Positions 10,801 to 18,561 of a DNA stretch of 64,000 nt are shown here, in pieces. The DNA is from Labilibaculum sp. (GTDB lineage: Bacteria; Bacteroidota; Bacteroidia; Bacteroidales; Marinifilaceae). The position numbers and the translations under genes are program-made. The notes under the pieces are model-generated. The model was not told where the DNA came from and ran no database searches. It saw only the letters and a program-made list of their open reading frames with translations. Position 1 is the stretch's first letter. Each line of letters opens with the position of its first letter. The stretch is from positions 4,753,769 through 4,817,768 of the forward strand of contig NZ_OY761461.1 in NCBI RefSeq assembly GCF_963664555.1, written 5' to 3'.

Positions 10801-12245
10801 AAACACACCAATACATCGTGTGCTTCGGCATCTTCGGGATTAACAAAATGGGAATCATTCGTGGCAATCACTTTAACACCAAGTTCTGCTCCCAATCTAC
10901 GAATCACTTTATTCACTCTCACCTGATTTTCCCAAACATCGCTCTTTAAGCGTGGGTCATTGTTGGGGTGACGCATAATCTCAAGATAATAATCCTTATC
11001 AAAAACATCCTTAAACCAAAGGATAGTTTCTCTTGCCTTATCAATATTACCACCCATGATGTGCTGCGCGACTTCACCACCCAGGCAAGCACTACTTACA
11101 ATTAGTCCTTCGCTGTATTCTTCAAGTAAATCCTTGTCGATACGCGGTTTGTAGTACATACCGTCGATATGGGCAATAGAAGTTAACTTTAAAAGATTCT
11201 GATATCCTTTATAGTTCTTAGCCAGTAAAATAATGTGATGACCTGACCCATCCCCTTTATTTTCTTTTATTAAATGTCCCCGTCTTGCCATATAGGCTTC
11301 AACACCAATAATTGGTTTGATGCCTGCTCTGCCACAGGCTACGTGAAACTCTTTTACACCAAACATACTGCCATGATCGGTAATTGCAACAGCCGGCATA
11401 CCGTCTTCCTTAGCTTTTGCTGCAATATCAGCTGTTTTGGCAGCTCCGTCGAGTATGGAATACTGAGAGTGAACATGCAAATGAACAAAAGCCTGTGGAA
11501 TGATATTCTTTGCTGCCTCCTGTCTCTTGCGCTCTTCATCTTCAATAGAAATTTCGTCGAAAGCAGTATTAACCTTAAAAGATTCGTATTCGATACCTAC
11601 CAGCTCAATAGCGTCCGGATTATTGCGTTTAAATGCCTGAATCTGATCATTCGACAATACCTGAAAATCAGTCCTTAAGCCATCCACCCGAATCAACTCC
11701 AGAAAACAACGGGAAGTAGCTTCCACATCAGCTGCCGCATTATGAGCTTCGGCAAAAGGAACACCAAACAGCTTCATATGAAGTTCGGTAAGAGTAGGAT
11801 TTTTAAGCTGGCCTTTGCGTTTCAAATCACAATATTCCTTACTGCCAGTCATGGTATCCAAAGCAGTCGCTGTAATTAACTCCTGTTCCTTCATCCCGCA
11901 ACGCAAGAGTTCACAGCCTACTATATTTATATCAAAGGAAACATTGTGTCCGATAACATACTTCGACTTCCTCACATCCTCCATAAAATGAAGCAGGGCC
12001 TCTTTGAGCGGAATCCCTTTTTCCTGAGCTATTTCAGTTGAAATACCATGAACTGCCACTACATCTTCAGGAATGGCAAAGCCATTGGGTGTGATAACAT
12101 GATTTTTAGCAAAAAGAAAATTACCCTCCATATCATGACATTGCCAAGCCAGCTGTACCATACGTGGCCAGTTGTCAAAATCATTTAATGGTGCTTTCCA
12201 TTTTTTAGGTAAGCCAGTAGTTTCTGTATCAAATATTAAAAACAT
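7869..12245 (-). CDS. dnaE: DNA polymerase III alpha subunit fused to an N-terminal proofreading exonuclease
   Basis: This 1458-residue protein is the replicative polymerase. Residues 1-185 form a DnaQ-like DEDDh exonuclease: FDTETTG (5-11), GHNVSFD (about 100) and HNAAAD (about 165). The PHP domain begins near 253 with HLHVHSQYS. The polymerase palm has GPGRGSAAG (about 650) and the catalytic PDVDIDF (about 692). A helix-hairpin-helix region and a candidate clamp-binding QQTLF near 1217 follow, then an OB fold (about 1275-1350). E. coli keeps the exonuclease as a separate DnaQ subunit; fusion to DnaE is, to my knowledge, seen in several Bacteroidetes. trxA lies 47 bp downstream. Confidence 0.97.
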   Translation of the reverse strand: MFLIFDTETTGLPKKWKAPLNDFDNWPRMVQLAWQCHDMEGNFLFAKNHVITPNGFAIPEDVVAVHGISTEIAQEKGIPLKEALLHFMEDVRKSKYVIGHNVSFDINIVGCELLRCGMKEQELITATALDTMTGSKEYCDLKRKGQLKNPTLTELHMKLFGVPFAEAHNAAADVEATSRCFLELIRVDGLRTDFQVLSNDQIQAFKRNNPDAIELVGIEYESFKVNTAFDEISIEDEERKRQEAAKNIIPQAFVHLHVHSQYSILDGAAKTADIAAKAKEDGMPAVAITDHGSMFGVKEFHVACGRAGIKPIIGVEAYMARRGHLIKENKGDGSGHHIILLAKNYKGYQNLLKLTSIAHIDGMYYKPRIDKDLLEEYSEGLIVSSACLGGEVAQHIMGGNIDKARETILWFKDVFDKDYYLEIMRHPNNDPRLKSDVWENQVRVNKVIRRLGAELGVKVIATNDSHFVNPEDAEAHDVLVCLNTGRDYDDSTRMRYTKQEWFKTREEMNELFADVPDALANTMEIAEKVEAFELNSNPIMPSFDIPEEFGTLEDYKEKYDETTLIKEFEEERYEKLGGYDKVLPIKLESDYLEHLAFKGAKKRYGDTLEDHVIERLNFELNTIKTMGFPGYFLITQDFINWAKNNGVIVGPGRGSAAGAVVAYSIGITDVDPIKYDLLFERFLNPDRISMPDVDIDFDDDGRQEVLDYVTNKYGHDKVAHICTFGTMATKSSIKDVARVLGLELAEAIRLTKLVPEAPKMSFKKAYEEEPALLEEKDSSNPLIAQTIKFAESLEGSVRQTGVHACGILIGKNPLDEHLPVMPTKGEDLLTTQYDGRFVEDIGLLKMDFLGLKTLSIIKEVLANVKLSKGIDVDINNVDLENEETFQMFSRGETTAIFQFESPGMKKHLRALKPNRFEDLVAMNALYRPGPMEYIPSFTRRKNGEEEIAYDHPIMEDYLKDTYGITVYQEQVMLQSRALGGFTRGMSDTLRKAMGKKQIAMMDKLKVEFINGCHDNPKFMEGVGGDNVKADKLIEKIWSDWEAFAKYAFNKSHSVCYAYIAYQTGFLKAHYPAEFMAAVLSRNLSDITKVTIFMDECKRMGMPVLGPDVNESYARFTVNKEGAIRFGMAGVKGVGEQAVDDIIEERKNGPFKNIFDFVERVNLRSVNKRTLENLAMSGGFDSFGLKRSQYFHPDETDVTFMEYLVKYGNKMQAENNNMQQTLFGDVDDYVVTPPKIPECADWHKLERLNKEKALIGIYLSAHPLDDYRLEIETFCNASLSQLGSGIEAFKDKEISVAGMVTAVRRGTTKTGNPFAIVTIEDFSDSYELAFFSKDFVEYGNYFIEGISVFINGRVQTRSWPRDSTELEFKVKSINLLSEVMEKRVKEITIEIPVSSLSNELITEMASCMEESKGNLQVNFVITDERNVRIKMFSRTCRVNLSNELIEYFKNNSDIEFKIN

Positions 12246-12549
12246 CTCAGTATCAGAATTATTATAGTTATGCCTTTAAATGAGTGGCGGTTTGCGAAGA
12301 TAATGAATTAAAAAAAAAAGGGATTCTTCCAAGCAAAATTAGTAAATATAGACGTACTATTCTTTCTAAATTACCAACATCTGTTTAATGTAGTAAAGAG
12401 CTTGTGTGCAACATTCTTATATACATGACTATTAGACGATAAAATAATCTTTTAAGCGATGTTTTTTATCAAAAATAAAATAGTATCTTTGTCGCGCTTA
12501 TAAATCGTGGTATGTATACCGCAACTTATTCATTTATTAAAATAAAGTT
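12246..12549. other. Divergent promoter region between dnaE and rpsP
   Basis: This A/T-rich 304-bp spacer separates divergently transcribed genes. The rpsP-proximal box TATCTTTG is at 12484-12491. On the dnaE side TATCTTCG (minus strand, 12302-12295) is a weaker match. No ORF or RNA gene is visible. Confidence 0.5.
12484..12491 (+). promoter_or_regulatory. Bacteroidetes -7 box for rpsP-rimM
   Basis: TATCTTTG fits the TAnnTTTG consensus exactly and lies 58 nt upstream of the rpsP start. No clear TTTG is present at -33. Confidence 0.55.
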
Positions 12550-13095
12550 ATGCCAGTAAAAATCAGACTAGCTAGACACGGTCGTAAAAGAAACGCATTC
12601 TACCACATTGTGGTAGCAGATAGCAGATCACCACGTGATGGTAAATACATTGAGCGTATTGGATCTTACAATCCAAACACCAATCCTGCTACAATTAACT
12701 TGGATTTTGACAAAGCTGTTAACTGGCTTGGAAATGGTGCTCAGCCTACTGACACTGCAAGAGCAATTTTATCTTACGAAGGTGTAATGATGAAAAGACA
12801 CTTGCTTGCCGGTGTGAAAAAAGGAGCTTTTGATGAAGCTGCTGCTGAAGTAAAATTCGAAGCTTGGAAAAAAGAGAAAGAAGCAAAAATCAACGCTAAG
12901 AAAGAAGGTCTTTCGAAAAATGCTGATGATGCATCGAAAGCTCGTTTAGAAGCTGAAGCTAAAATTAGCGCAAACAGAGCAGAAGCTATCGCTAAGAGAG
13001 CTGCTGATGCTGAAGCTGCTGCCAAAGCTGAAGAAGCTGGAGCAACTAGCGAAGAGGCTGCAACAGAAGAAGGTTCGGAAGAAACTGAAGCTTAA
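12550..13095 (+). CDS. rpsP: 30S ribosomal protein S16 with a long C-terminal extension
   Basis: Residues 1-85 are a standard S16 (MPVKIRLARHGRKR, then YIERIGSYNP), a small-subunit assembly protein. Residues 86-181 are a low-complexity tail rich in Ala, Glu and Lys (for example AEAKISANRAEA), likely helical and ending in an acidic stretch. Bacterial S16 is usually 80-90 residues; long tails occur in Bacteroidetes. rimM follows 10 bp later, the usual rpsP-rimM order, although trmD and rplS are not next. Confidence 0.97.
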   Translation: MPVKIRLARHGRKRNAFYHIVVADSRSPRDGKYIERIGSYNPNTNPATINLDFDKAVNWLGNGAQPTDTARAILSYEGVMMKRHLLAGVKKGAFDEAAAEVKFEAWKKEKEAKINAKKEGLSKNADDASKARLEAEAKISANRAEAIAKRAADAEAAAKAEEAGATSEEAATEEGSEETEA

Positions 13096-13105
13096 TATTG
13101 AATGC

Positions 13106-13648
13106 ATGCTTAAAATAGAGGATTGCTATCTTGCCGGAACATTTACTAAAACTCATGGAGTTAAAGGCGAATTAGTTGCCAAGAAAAACAGCAAGCTTCT
13201 TGAAAAAAATAAATTGGAATCAGTTTTTGTCGATATCGACGGAGGACTGGTTCCTTTTTTTATTCCTAAAAACGGAATTACTACCCGAAACCATTCTACG
13301 GTTCGTATTGTTTTGGAAGATCTGGATTCGGAAGCGAAAGCTCAGCGATTTATTGGCTGTGATATTTACATTCCCATGAAGAATGTTCCTGAGTTTATAG
13401 AAGAAGCGGATGATCTTGATCCGAATCTGTTAATCGGCTTCCTTTATATTGATGAGGAAAAAGGTGAATTGGGAGAAATTGAAGATATTCAGGATTACTC
13501 CGGCAACATTGTTCTTGTTATTTCGGTTAATAATCAGGAAGTATTGATTCCTTTTGCCGAACAAAACTTCATTGAAATAAGTGAGGAAAATAAAACCATC
13601 ACCATGGAAACTCCCGATGGACTTATCGATATGTATCTTAGTGAATAA
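13106..13648 (+). CDS. rimM: 16S rRNA processing protein RimM
   Basis: RimM binds S19 and helps the 30S head mature. The 180-residue protein starts with the typical YLAGTFTKTHGVKGELV (N-terminal RimM domain) and has the C-terminal PRC-barrel: LIGFLYIDEEKGELG, then VLIPFAEQNFI. The start at 13106 is chosen over an upstream in-frame ATG at 13007, which lies inside rpsP and would add a lysine-rich stretch with no homology to the family. It is 10 bp after the rpsP stop. Confidence 0.95.
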   Translation: MLKIEDCYLAGTFTKTHGVKGELVAKKNSKLLEKNKLESVFVDIDGGLVPFFIPKNGITTRNHSTVRIVLEDLDSEAKAQRFIGCDIYIPMKNVPEFIEEADDLDPNLLIGFLYIDEEKGELGEIEDIQDYSGNIVLVISVNNQEVLIPFAEQNFIEISEENKTITMETPDGLIDMYLSE

Positions 13649-13698
13649 ATCACTTCCTGTTCTGCTGCATTACAAAGTAAAAAACTGTTATCAGTATA

Positions 13699-14121
13699 TT
13701 ATTTAATCAGCAGCTCCCCTTCGAACTCAAGAATTCTAATCTTTAAGATTTCCGGAACTTTTATGCTTTCTCCCAATTTTTGACTGTAGGCTACCATTAC
13801 CTGTGATGTTTTGGTTTTAATCTCGCCTGTTTTTAAATCGACAATATTCTGGTACATTCCTACACTTTTATTGCCAATCCGGAAAATTTTTGTTTGCACT
13901 TCAATTTTATCACTCAGGGTGATGGATGACAAATAATCTATCTCCAAATGAGCTACGATTAATGCAGATTCATTCCAATCAATTACTTCCCCATATACTT
14001 GCTGAAAATAATCCATTCGGGCCAAATCGAGGTAGCTTAACTGAACTCCGTTATTCGCATGTCCTATTAAATCGATATCGCCAAAGCGGATTTGTATTTT
14101 CTTTTTGTGCTTGAATTCCAT
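13699..14121 (-). CDS. Acyl-CoA thioesterase, hotdog fold (YbgC/FadM-like)
   Basis: The 140-residue product shows the 4-hydroxybenzoyl-CoA thioesterase signature: RFGDIDLIGHANNGVQLSYL with Asp as the likely catalytic residue, then the central VAHLEIDYLSSI strand. It probably hydrolyses a short or medium acyl-CoA. A longer reading frame to 14205 adds 28 residues of hydrophobic sequence that thioesterases lack, so the ATG at 14121 (MEFKHKK) is preferred. It stands alone, converging with rimM. Confidence 0.88.
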   Translation of the reverse strand: MEFKHKKKIQIRFGDIDLIGHANNGVQLSYLDLARMDYFQQVYGEVIDWNESALIVAHLEIDYLSSITLSDKIEVQTKIFRIGNKSVGMYQNIVDLKTGEIKTKTSQVMVAYSQKLGESIKVPEILKIRILEFEGELLIK

Positions 14122-14359
14122 TTTGCTAATTTTTATGCGAATGTATATACAAATTGTGAAAAGAATCAATGAGATGTAGATTTTATGATTTTTTTTAAGG
14201 TGCACTACTGTTCCTAAGTATACTTAATGCGCTGCAAAATTGTATGTTTTAAATTTAGTTACTCAAATATTTAAAGCTTTAAAATATTTCTTAGTGCAAC
14301 TTTTCGCCGACTTGTTCGTCTTTTATTAGAACATGATTTTTTATCTAAAATTAATTTAT

Positions 14360-15079
14360 ATGAACACAAAACGTATTACTTCCCTACTGGCTGTTTTTGC
14401 TCTTGTTTTGAGTGGTAGTTTGGCCTTTGCCCAAAAAACAGAAACCCGGAATGTTGGATCATTTGAATCAGTTAGTCTTGCCATTCACGCCAAGGTATTT
14501 ATCACCCAGGAAAATTCTACTTCAGTAGAAATGAAAGGCGATGCTGATGATTTAGAAGAAATTATTACTGAGGTTGAAAATGGAACTCTAAAAATTAAGC
14601 GCAAAAAAAATAAAAACTGGGGTTGGAACAATTCATTCAAAAATGTTGAAGTGTATATATCTTCGTCGCAGATAAAGAATTTAAGCATTTCCGGATCGGG
14701 CAATATTATAACTAAAAGCCCAATAGAAACTACGAATGCAAAATATGCAATCAGCGGCAGCGGCAATATTTTTATTGAAGATTTATCTGCAGAAACTGTT
14801 GATTGTCATATTTCAGGATCGGGAGACATTAATTTAAAAGGTGATGGATTGCAGGAACTCGAAATTCACATTAGTGGCTCGGGCGATGTTGATGCAGGCT
14901 ATTTGAAATCTGAAAATGTTGATGTGCATGTATCAGGATCGGGAGATTGTAAGGTATATGCCACAAAAAAACTGACGGCAAGAGTAGCTGGCAGCGGTGA
15001 CATTTACTACCGCGGAAAACCGGATTACGTAGATTCAAAATCTGCAGGTTCCGGTCACATAAAATCAATTGGAATGTAA
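14360..15079 (+). CDS. Secreted DUF2807 (GIN-domain) beta-solenoid protein
   Basis: The 239-residue protein has a Sec signal peptide (about 1-25, ending LAFAQ) and then a DUF2807 domain of right-handed beta-helix type. Seven SGSG-type turns recur about every 20 residues (ISGSGNI, ISGSGDI, VSGSGDC, AGSGDI). Such proteins are common in Bacteroidetes and are exported to the periplasm or cell surface; their exact role is unknown. The ATG at 14360 is chosen because the frame opening at 14333 would put nine extra residues before the signal peptide. Confidence 0.9.
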   Translation: MNTKRITSLLAVFALVLSGSLAFAQKTETRNVGSFESVSLAIHAKVFITQENSTSVEMKGDADDLEEIITEVENGTLKIKRKKNKNWGWNNSFKNVEVYISSSQIKNLSISGSGNIITKSPIETTNAKYAISGSGNIFIEDLSAETVDCHISGSGDINLKGDGLQELEIHISGSGDVDAGYLKSENVDVHVSGSGDCKVYATKKLTARVAGSGDIYYRGKPDYVDSKSAGSGHIKSIGM

Positions 15080-15087
15080 AAACTGAT

Positions 15088-15118
15088 CCGTAGGGATACA
15101 CAGTCGTGGTCCCTACGG
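15088..15118. repeat. Palindromic repeat, copy 1 (TAGGGA/TCCCTA), probable bidirectional terminator
   Basis: CCGTAGGGA (15088-15096) and TCCCTACGG (15110-15118) form a perfect 9-bp stem with a 13-nt loop. It lies between two convergent genes. The minus-strand gene's TAG stop (15115-15113) is part of the right arm. A related palindrome occurs at 26601-26634. Confidence 0.75.
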
Positions 15119-15676
15119 TCTAATTATTTGAATCTCTCCTCCCAATCCGATTTTAATGATACTGGAAGCTTTGCATTTTTCCATATCCTCTTGCCGGTAT
15201 TCCACGATATAATCGACTGCTTCTTTTATTTCATCACCAATCTCGTGAAAATTTGCAGGTGAAACCTCTCCACTTCGATTTGCTGAAGTAGAAACAATAG
15301 GTTTCTTAAATCGTTGAATCAAATTTTGTGTAAACTCTTCATTGGTAATTCGGATACCAATGGTACCATCTGAATTGATTAAATTTGGAGCCAGATTTTT
15401 CGCACCAGGATAAATCAGAGTCATGGGCTGATCATTCGTATCAATTAAATCCCAGGCAATTTCCGGAACCTCATCAACATATGAATTCAGGCGGTTGGGA
15501 TTCTCCATTAAAACCAGCATGGCTTTGGAATCTTCCCTGTTCTTAATTTCATAAACTCTTTTCACCGCTTCAGGATTTGTTGCATCGCATCCTATTCCCC
15601 AGATAGTATCTGTAGGATATAGAATAACTCCACCAGCGTGAAGTACTTCCAAAGCTTTTTTAATGTCGTTGTGCAT
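15113..15676 (-). CDS. tsaC: L-threonylcarbamoyladenylate synthase (TsaC/Sua5/YrdC family)
   Basis: This enzyme makes threonylcarbamoyl-AMP from Thr, bicarbonate and ATP for t6A37 modification of ANN-decoding tRNAs. The 187-residue length fits the short TsaC form without the Sua5 C-terminal domain. Diagnostic motifs are GGVILYPTDTIWGIGCDA at the N-terminus, KxR-like NREDSKAM, and VSTSANRSGE near residue 130. Its stop codon falls inside the palindromic repeat at 15088-15118. Confidence 0.93.
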   Translation of the reverse strand: MHNDIKKALEVLHAGGVILYPTDTIWGIGCDATNPEAVKRVYEIKNREDSKAMLVLMENPNRLNSYVDEVPEIAWDLIDTNDQPMTLIYPGAKNLAPNLINSDGTIGIRITNEEFTQNLIQRFKKPIVSTSANRSGEVSPANFHEIGDEIKEAVDYIVEYRQEDMEKCKASSIIKIGLGGEIQIIRP

Positions 15677-15713
15677 TTCTAATTTGTTAGTATTCTTTCA
15701 AATCATTAGAAAC

Positions 15714-15747
15714 AAATGAGTAATCAATTTTCATTGATTACTCATTT
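15714..15747 (-). terminator. Terminator-like hairpin after dapD
   Basis: A perfect 14-bp stem (15714-15727 with 15734-15747) and a 6-nt loop sits 22 bp beyond the dapD stop. The minus-strand flank is moderately T-rich. Confidence 0.7.
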
Positions 15748-15768
15748 TTACTTTAATTATTACCTAAA

Positions 15769-16587
15769 CTATACCGCTACATTGTATTCACGCAATGCAT
15801 CGTTCAGCGAAGTCTTTAAATCTGTTGATGGTTTTCTTTTTCCGATGATTAAAGCACAAGGAACCTGATAATCCCCTGCAGGAAACTTCTTGGTTCTTGT
15901 TCCTGGAATCACTACCGAACGAGCCGGGATGAATCCGCTGTACTCAACTGGCTCTTCGCCTGTTACATCTATAATTCTTGTTGATCCGGTAAGCACTACA
16001 TTAGCTCCCAAAACAACTTCTTTTTCTAAATGGACTCCTTCAACAACAATGCAGCGGGAGCCTATAAAACAATTGTCTTCGATGATTACCGGAGCGGCTT
16101 GAATCGGCTCTAAAACACCGCCAATACCAACACCGCCACTAAGGTGAACATGTTTTCCAATCTGAGCACAAGATCCTACTGTTGCCCATGTGTCGACCAT
16201 GGTTCCTTCGCCCACATATGCACCAATATTCACGTATGATGGCATCATTACCACATCCCTGGCAATAAAAGCTCCGTATCGTGCCACTGCGTGAGGTACA
16301 ACCCTAACTCCCAATTCAGCATAGTTGGTTTTCAATGCCATTTTATCATGGAATTCAAATGGACCTACTTCAATGGTTTCCATTTTACGAATAGGAAAAT
16401 AAAGTATTACCGCTTTTTTCACCCACTCATTTACTTGCCATCCGTCTGCAACAGGTTCTGCTGTGCGAAGTATCCCTTTGTCTAAAAGTTCAATTACTTC
16501 TTCAATGCTTTTTTGCATCTCAAGAGTACTTAAAAGTGACCGGTTATCCCATGCAGCTTCTATGCTTTCTTTCAAATTCTGGTACAT
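15769..16587 (-). CDS. dapD: 2,3,4,5-tetrahydropyridine-2,6-dicarboxylate N-succinyltransferase
   Basis: DapD succinylates tetrahydrodipicolinate in the succinylase branch of lysine and meso-diaminopimelate synthesis. The 272-residue protein has an N-terminal helical domain and hexapeptide-repeat left-handed beta-helix (for example GAYVGEGTMVDTWATVGSCAQ, then GGVGIGGVLEP), typical of the family. It has its own terminator. asd (55302) is in the same pathway but far away. Confidence 0.97.
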   Translation of the reverse strand: MYQNLKESIEAAWDNRSLLSTLEMQKSIEEVIELLDKGILRTAEPVADGWQVNEWVKKAVILYFPIRKMETIEVGPFEFHDKMALKTNYAELGVRVVPHAVARYGAFIARDVVMMPSYVNIGAYVGEGTMVDTWATVGSCAQIGKHVHLSGGVGIGGVLEPIQAAPVIIEDNCFIGSRCIVVEGVHLEKEVVLGANVVLTGSTRIIDVTGEEPVEYSGFIPARSVVIPGTRTKKFPAGDYQVPCALIIGKRKPSTDLKTSLNDALREYNVAV

Positions 16588-16830
16588 AATTAGTTGTATC
16601 TTATCTATTTTGGTTAATTAGATAACAAAACTAGTTAAAAAGAATAAAAGTAGAAAGGTCTGCAAGAGTCTAAAAAATCAAATAGTCAAACAGTCTAAAC
16701 CAATTGCAATATCGATTGCTCCTAAATTGAATATGAATAAGACCAAAATTTACCAGAACAACTCAAACATCAAATATTCTTATGACTACAATTCATAACT
16801 TATTTTTATTAAAATATTAATTTCATTTCC

Positions 16831-16838
16831 TATTTTTG
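16831..16838 (+). promoter_or_regulatory. -7 box for the glycosylase gene at 16863
   Basis: TATTTTTG matches TAnnTTTG, 25 bp before the ATG at 16863. The TTG at its end opens the longest reading frame but is more likely promoter than start codon. Confidence 0.5.
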
Positions 16839-16862
16839 AGCTTACAAAAAATAGCAGCCAGC

Positions 16863-17606
16863 ATGAGTAACTCTTACTTCCTTTCTCAAATATCCATTCA
16901 CAAAAGTTGGAATACTTTTCTTTCTAATGAAATTATATACTTAATTACTGATATCGAAAAATCAATTAGCATTGAAAAATCAACTCCAAAGCCAAATCTT
17001 ACATTGCGCTTCTTAGAAATGGATTTGAATAAAATACCGGTTGTAATTTTAGGACAGGATCCTTATCCTCAAGCAGGAGTTGCAACAGGAAGAGCATTTG
17101 AGGTGAATGGTCTAAACTCCTGGCATGATAAATTTCGTAATGTGTCGTTAAAAAATATTCTGCGCTGCATTTACAAAGCTGAAACCAATAAAGAACTAAA
17201 ATATTCGGAAATTCTGAGTCGGCTTAACGAAGGAGACCGATTAGTGATGGATGGTGATTTTAAGATACTTCCCCCAAATCAACTGTTTAGATATTGGTCG
17301 GAACACGAAAATGTACTGTTGCTAAATACGGCCTTTACCTGCGAAATTGGCAAACCAAATTCGCACACCAAACTTTGGGCTCCGTTTACTCAAAAATTAC
17401 TGCAATTTATTGCCACGGCAAATCCTGATATAATTTGGTTCTTATGGGGCAACAATGCTCACCAGATTGTGAATAAGATTGAAATTTCCAACAAAATAGA
17501 AACTACTCATCCAATGATGTGTTATCAACGTGAAAATGATATTCTTTATGGTCAGGTAAATCCATTCAAAAAAACCAGCCAACTCGTCAACTGGACTGGA
17601 ATATAG
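16863..17606 (+). CDS. Uracil-DNA glycosylase-like protein (divergent family 1)
   Basis: The 247-residue protein has the family 1 water-activating loop as GQDPYPQAGVATGRAFEV (about residues 63-80), where canonical Ung has GQDPYH. LLNTAFTCEIGKPNSH and WFLWGNNAHQI match further motifs, and the Leu/His loop appears as THPMMC rather than HPSPLS. It should excise uracil or related bases from DNA, but substrate choice may differ. The ATG at 16863 is preferred: the longer frame begins at a TTG (16836) that is part of a -7 promoter box. Confidence 0.8.
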   Translation: MSNSYFLSQISIHKSWNTFLSNEIIYLITDIEKSISIEKSTPKPNLTLRFLEMDLNKIPVVILGQDPYPQAGVATGRAFEVNGLNSWHDKFRNVSLKNILRCIYKAETNKELKYSEILSRLNEGDRLVMDGDFKILPPNQLFRYWSEHENVLLLNTAFTCEIGKPNSHTKLWAPFTQKLLQFIATANPDIIWFLWGNNAHQIVNKIEISNKIETTHPMMCYQRENDILYGQVNPFKKTSQLVNWTGI

Positions 17607-17715
17607 ACCTTTGCTACTGTATTAATTTGGGTTAAAGTCTGTTAAAAAATGTATCATTTTAAACATTCATCCGACCGGAAAATTATCTTTACATTGAAAC
17701 AAAAAATCAAACAAT

Positions 17716-18540
17716 TTGAAAACAAGTCTACTCACTATATTTCTCTCTTTATTCTTCCTGTTCGGAGCTTTCTCCCAAAAAGAATCAAATGATGACACCT
17801 TTATTGTCTCTGGAAAGGTAATTAACCCGGAAAACATGGAAGGCATTTCTTTTGCCAATGTAAATCTTCAAGGAACTAATTGGGGAATTGTTTGTGACAG
17901 TGCTGGTTTTTTTCGTCTTCGGATTCATCCCGATCAAAAATTAAGAATATCTGCTTTGGGATTTCAAGAGCAAGTAGTTGGCATTGAACCACCAAAAGTT
18001 GAACAAGAAGTTTTTCAGGAAATTTTCATGGAAAAAGGGAGTATTTTACTCGAAGAGGTCAGCATTTACTCTTTAGGAACTTATAGCCAGTTTAAAGAAA
18101 ACTTTATTAAGACCGATGCCCCTGAAGAAGAAAATATTACCACAACATTTGATTTTGGTAATTTAAACCTAGCTCAGGCTGAGGCAAACACTCTTAACCG
18201 TGGAGGGGGTGGATTTGGATTTGGAATCAGAATTAATGGAAGAAAAACTAAAAAAAATCCTCGTATGGAGCCATTAGCTCAATTACATGAACAAATGCTG
18301 ACAAGTAAATTTAATAAAGAACTTGTTGCTGATGTTACTAAAGAAAGTGGTGAAAGATTAGATCTTTTAGTTAAGTACATTAATTCAAAATCAACATTCT
18401 CATATCGAACAAGCGAATATTATATCATAAACAAAGTAAAACAACTCTACCAAGATTTTTTACTGGAAAAGCCTCAGTTTGAAAACAATTTAAGCTTTAC
18501 AGATTCTTTAGGAACGATAATGAACCATCTACGCCCGTAA
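17716..18540 (+). CDS. Secreted carboxypeptidase-regulatory-like domain protein, copy 1
   Basis: The 274-residue protein has a Sec signal peptide (1-20) and a CarboxypepD_reg-like beta-sandwich (about 30-112: VSGKVIN, SFANVNLQGTNWGIVCDSAGFF, ISALGF). It lacks the plug and barrel that usually follow in TonB-dependent receptors. The rest (about 113-274) shares EEVSIYSLGTYSQFKENFIKT and a C-terminal SEYYIINKVK region with the next gene. The start is TTG at 17716, needed to include the signal peptide; TATCTTTA at 17684-17691 may be its promoter. Function unknown, probably envelope-associated. Confidence 0.8.
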   Translation: MKTSLLTIFLSLFFLFGAFSQKESNDDTFIVSGKVINPENMEGISFANVNLQGTNWGIVCDSAGFFRLRIHPDQKLRISALGFQEQVVGIEPPKVEQEVFQEIFMEKGSILLEEVSIYSLGTYSQFKENFIKTDAPEEENITTTFDFGNLNLAQAEANTLNRGGGGFGFGIRINGRKTKKNPRMEPLAQLHEQMLTSKFNKELVADVTKESGERLDLLVKYINSKSTFSYRTSEYYIINKVKQLYQDFLLEKPQFENNLSFTDSLGTIMNHLRP

Positions 18541-18561
18541 CCAATGAATTAAACTCTTCTC

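Noticed and set aside
13007..13105. Longer RimM start inside rpsP
   Set aside because: It would add a Lys-rich segment read from the S16 tail in another frame; the RimM domain begins at 13106.
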